From positions 16,033,084 to 16,097,083 of the forward strand of contig OY759271.1 of the NCBI GenBank assembly GCA_963662155.1: 64,000 nt of DNA. Direction: 5' to 3'. Of the stretch, positions 63,692-64,000 are shown piece after piece. Under the pieces are notes generated by a model. It did not search any database. It was given only the letters and a program-made list of their open reading frames with translations, and was not told the origin of the DNA. The stretch comes from Lamellibrachia columna. Taxonomy: Eukaryota > Annelida > Polychaeta > Sabellida > Siboglinidae. The position numbers and the translations under genes were made by a program. Position 1 is the first letter of the stretch. Every line of letters begins with the position of its first letter.

Positions 63692-64000
63692 GTGAGTGGA
63701 GTTGTGTTGTTGCCAGTTTGTTTAATCATATAACCATGCCGACGGTTCTGCAACATACAAGAGGTTTGTAAAAAATCACCAACAAAATGTTTTGTGTCAT
63801 ATTTGACTGAGTAGAACTTTTAAGACGGCATTAGTGAAAACCTTTGCCATATAGACCTACACATAAAATGAGAAAATTATTAAGTTTCGAAATGTGAATA
63901 GTGGGGAGAGAGAAAGAATAAGACTGCACGAAGAAACAAAATGAAATAGCAAGAATAAAGAAAAATGAGCTAAAAATCTGCCGCATGGCAAATAATAATA
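63692..64000. other. Intron 5 of the PB1 gene, running off the right edge
   Basis: No feature seen; A-rich toward the end. Confidence 0.5.

Overview
The window is animal nuclear DNA: AT-rich, with spliced genes using GT-AG introns and a very heavy load of animal-type transposons (CR1/L2-like and RTE-like LINEs, Penelope-like debris, hAT, TTAA-target and other DNA transposons) and long CA/GT arrays. A metazoan chitin synthase together with this repeat profile points to a marine invertebrate, most likely a lophotrochozoan such as a mollusc. The species cannot be fixed from the sequence alone.

Three host genes were assembled exon by exon; all joins are in phase. (1) A chitin synthase on the minus strand, 12515 down to 654. 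It has its start codon and 12 exons here (about 990 codons), and its 3' part lies beyond the left edge. (2) A complete CNPPD1 (cyclin Pas1/PHO80-domain protein) on the minus strand, 50803 down to 33456, with 8 exons and 503 codons. (3) A plus-strand gene starting at 51317 that encodes an NBR1-like PB1 domain followed by a predicted beta-trefoil (QxW) domain. Five exons are seen and the gene runs off the right edge. Genes 2 and 3 are head to head, with start codons about 510 bp apart and a perfect CRE palindrome between them.

Most of the rest is mobile DNA. A nearly intact CR1/L2-like LINE (about 3.72-7.86 kb, ORF2 open for 957 codons) sits antisense in a chitin synthase intron. Pieces of the same family recur at 0.24, 20.7, 21.9/31.7, 46.2/50.1, 55.9, 60.4 and 60.7 kb. 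An RTE-like LINE pseudogene lies at 16.7-19.0 kb and Penelope-like endonuclease remnants at 12.9 and 14.6 kb. DNA transposons were delimited by target-site duplications: a 772-bp element with a 9-bp duplication (19457-20228) and its larger inverted relative (45587-50297); a 9.56-kb element with 4-bp duplication TATT (22172-31727); a hAT-like element with 8-bp duplication (25825-28898); a 1.41-kb relative of the TATT element (36634-38047, duplication AGGT); and a TTAA-target element (47306-50078).

Two regions are nested. At 21.4-31.9 kb a TIR element holds a LINE, which holds the 9.56-kb transposon, which holds the hAT, which holds a 1-kb GT array. At 45.6-50.3 kb the 9-bp-TSD element holds a LINE, which holds the TTAA element. 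The second nest lies inside the long first intron of CNPPD1. The chitin synthase introns show another oddity: intron 5 consists largely of two tandem arrays whose units repeat the neighbouring exon edge together with its splice site.
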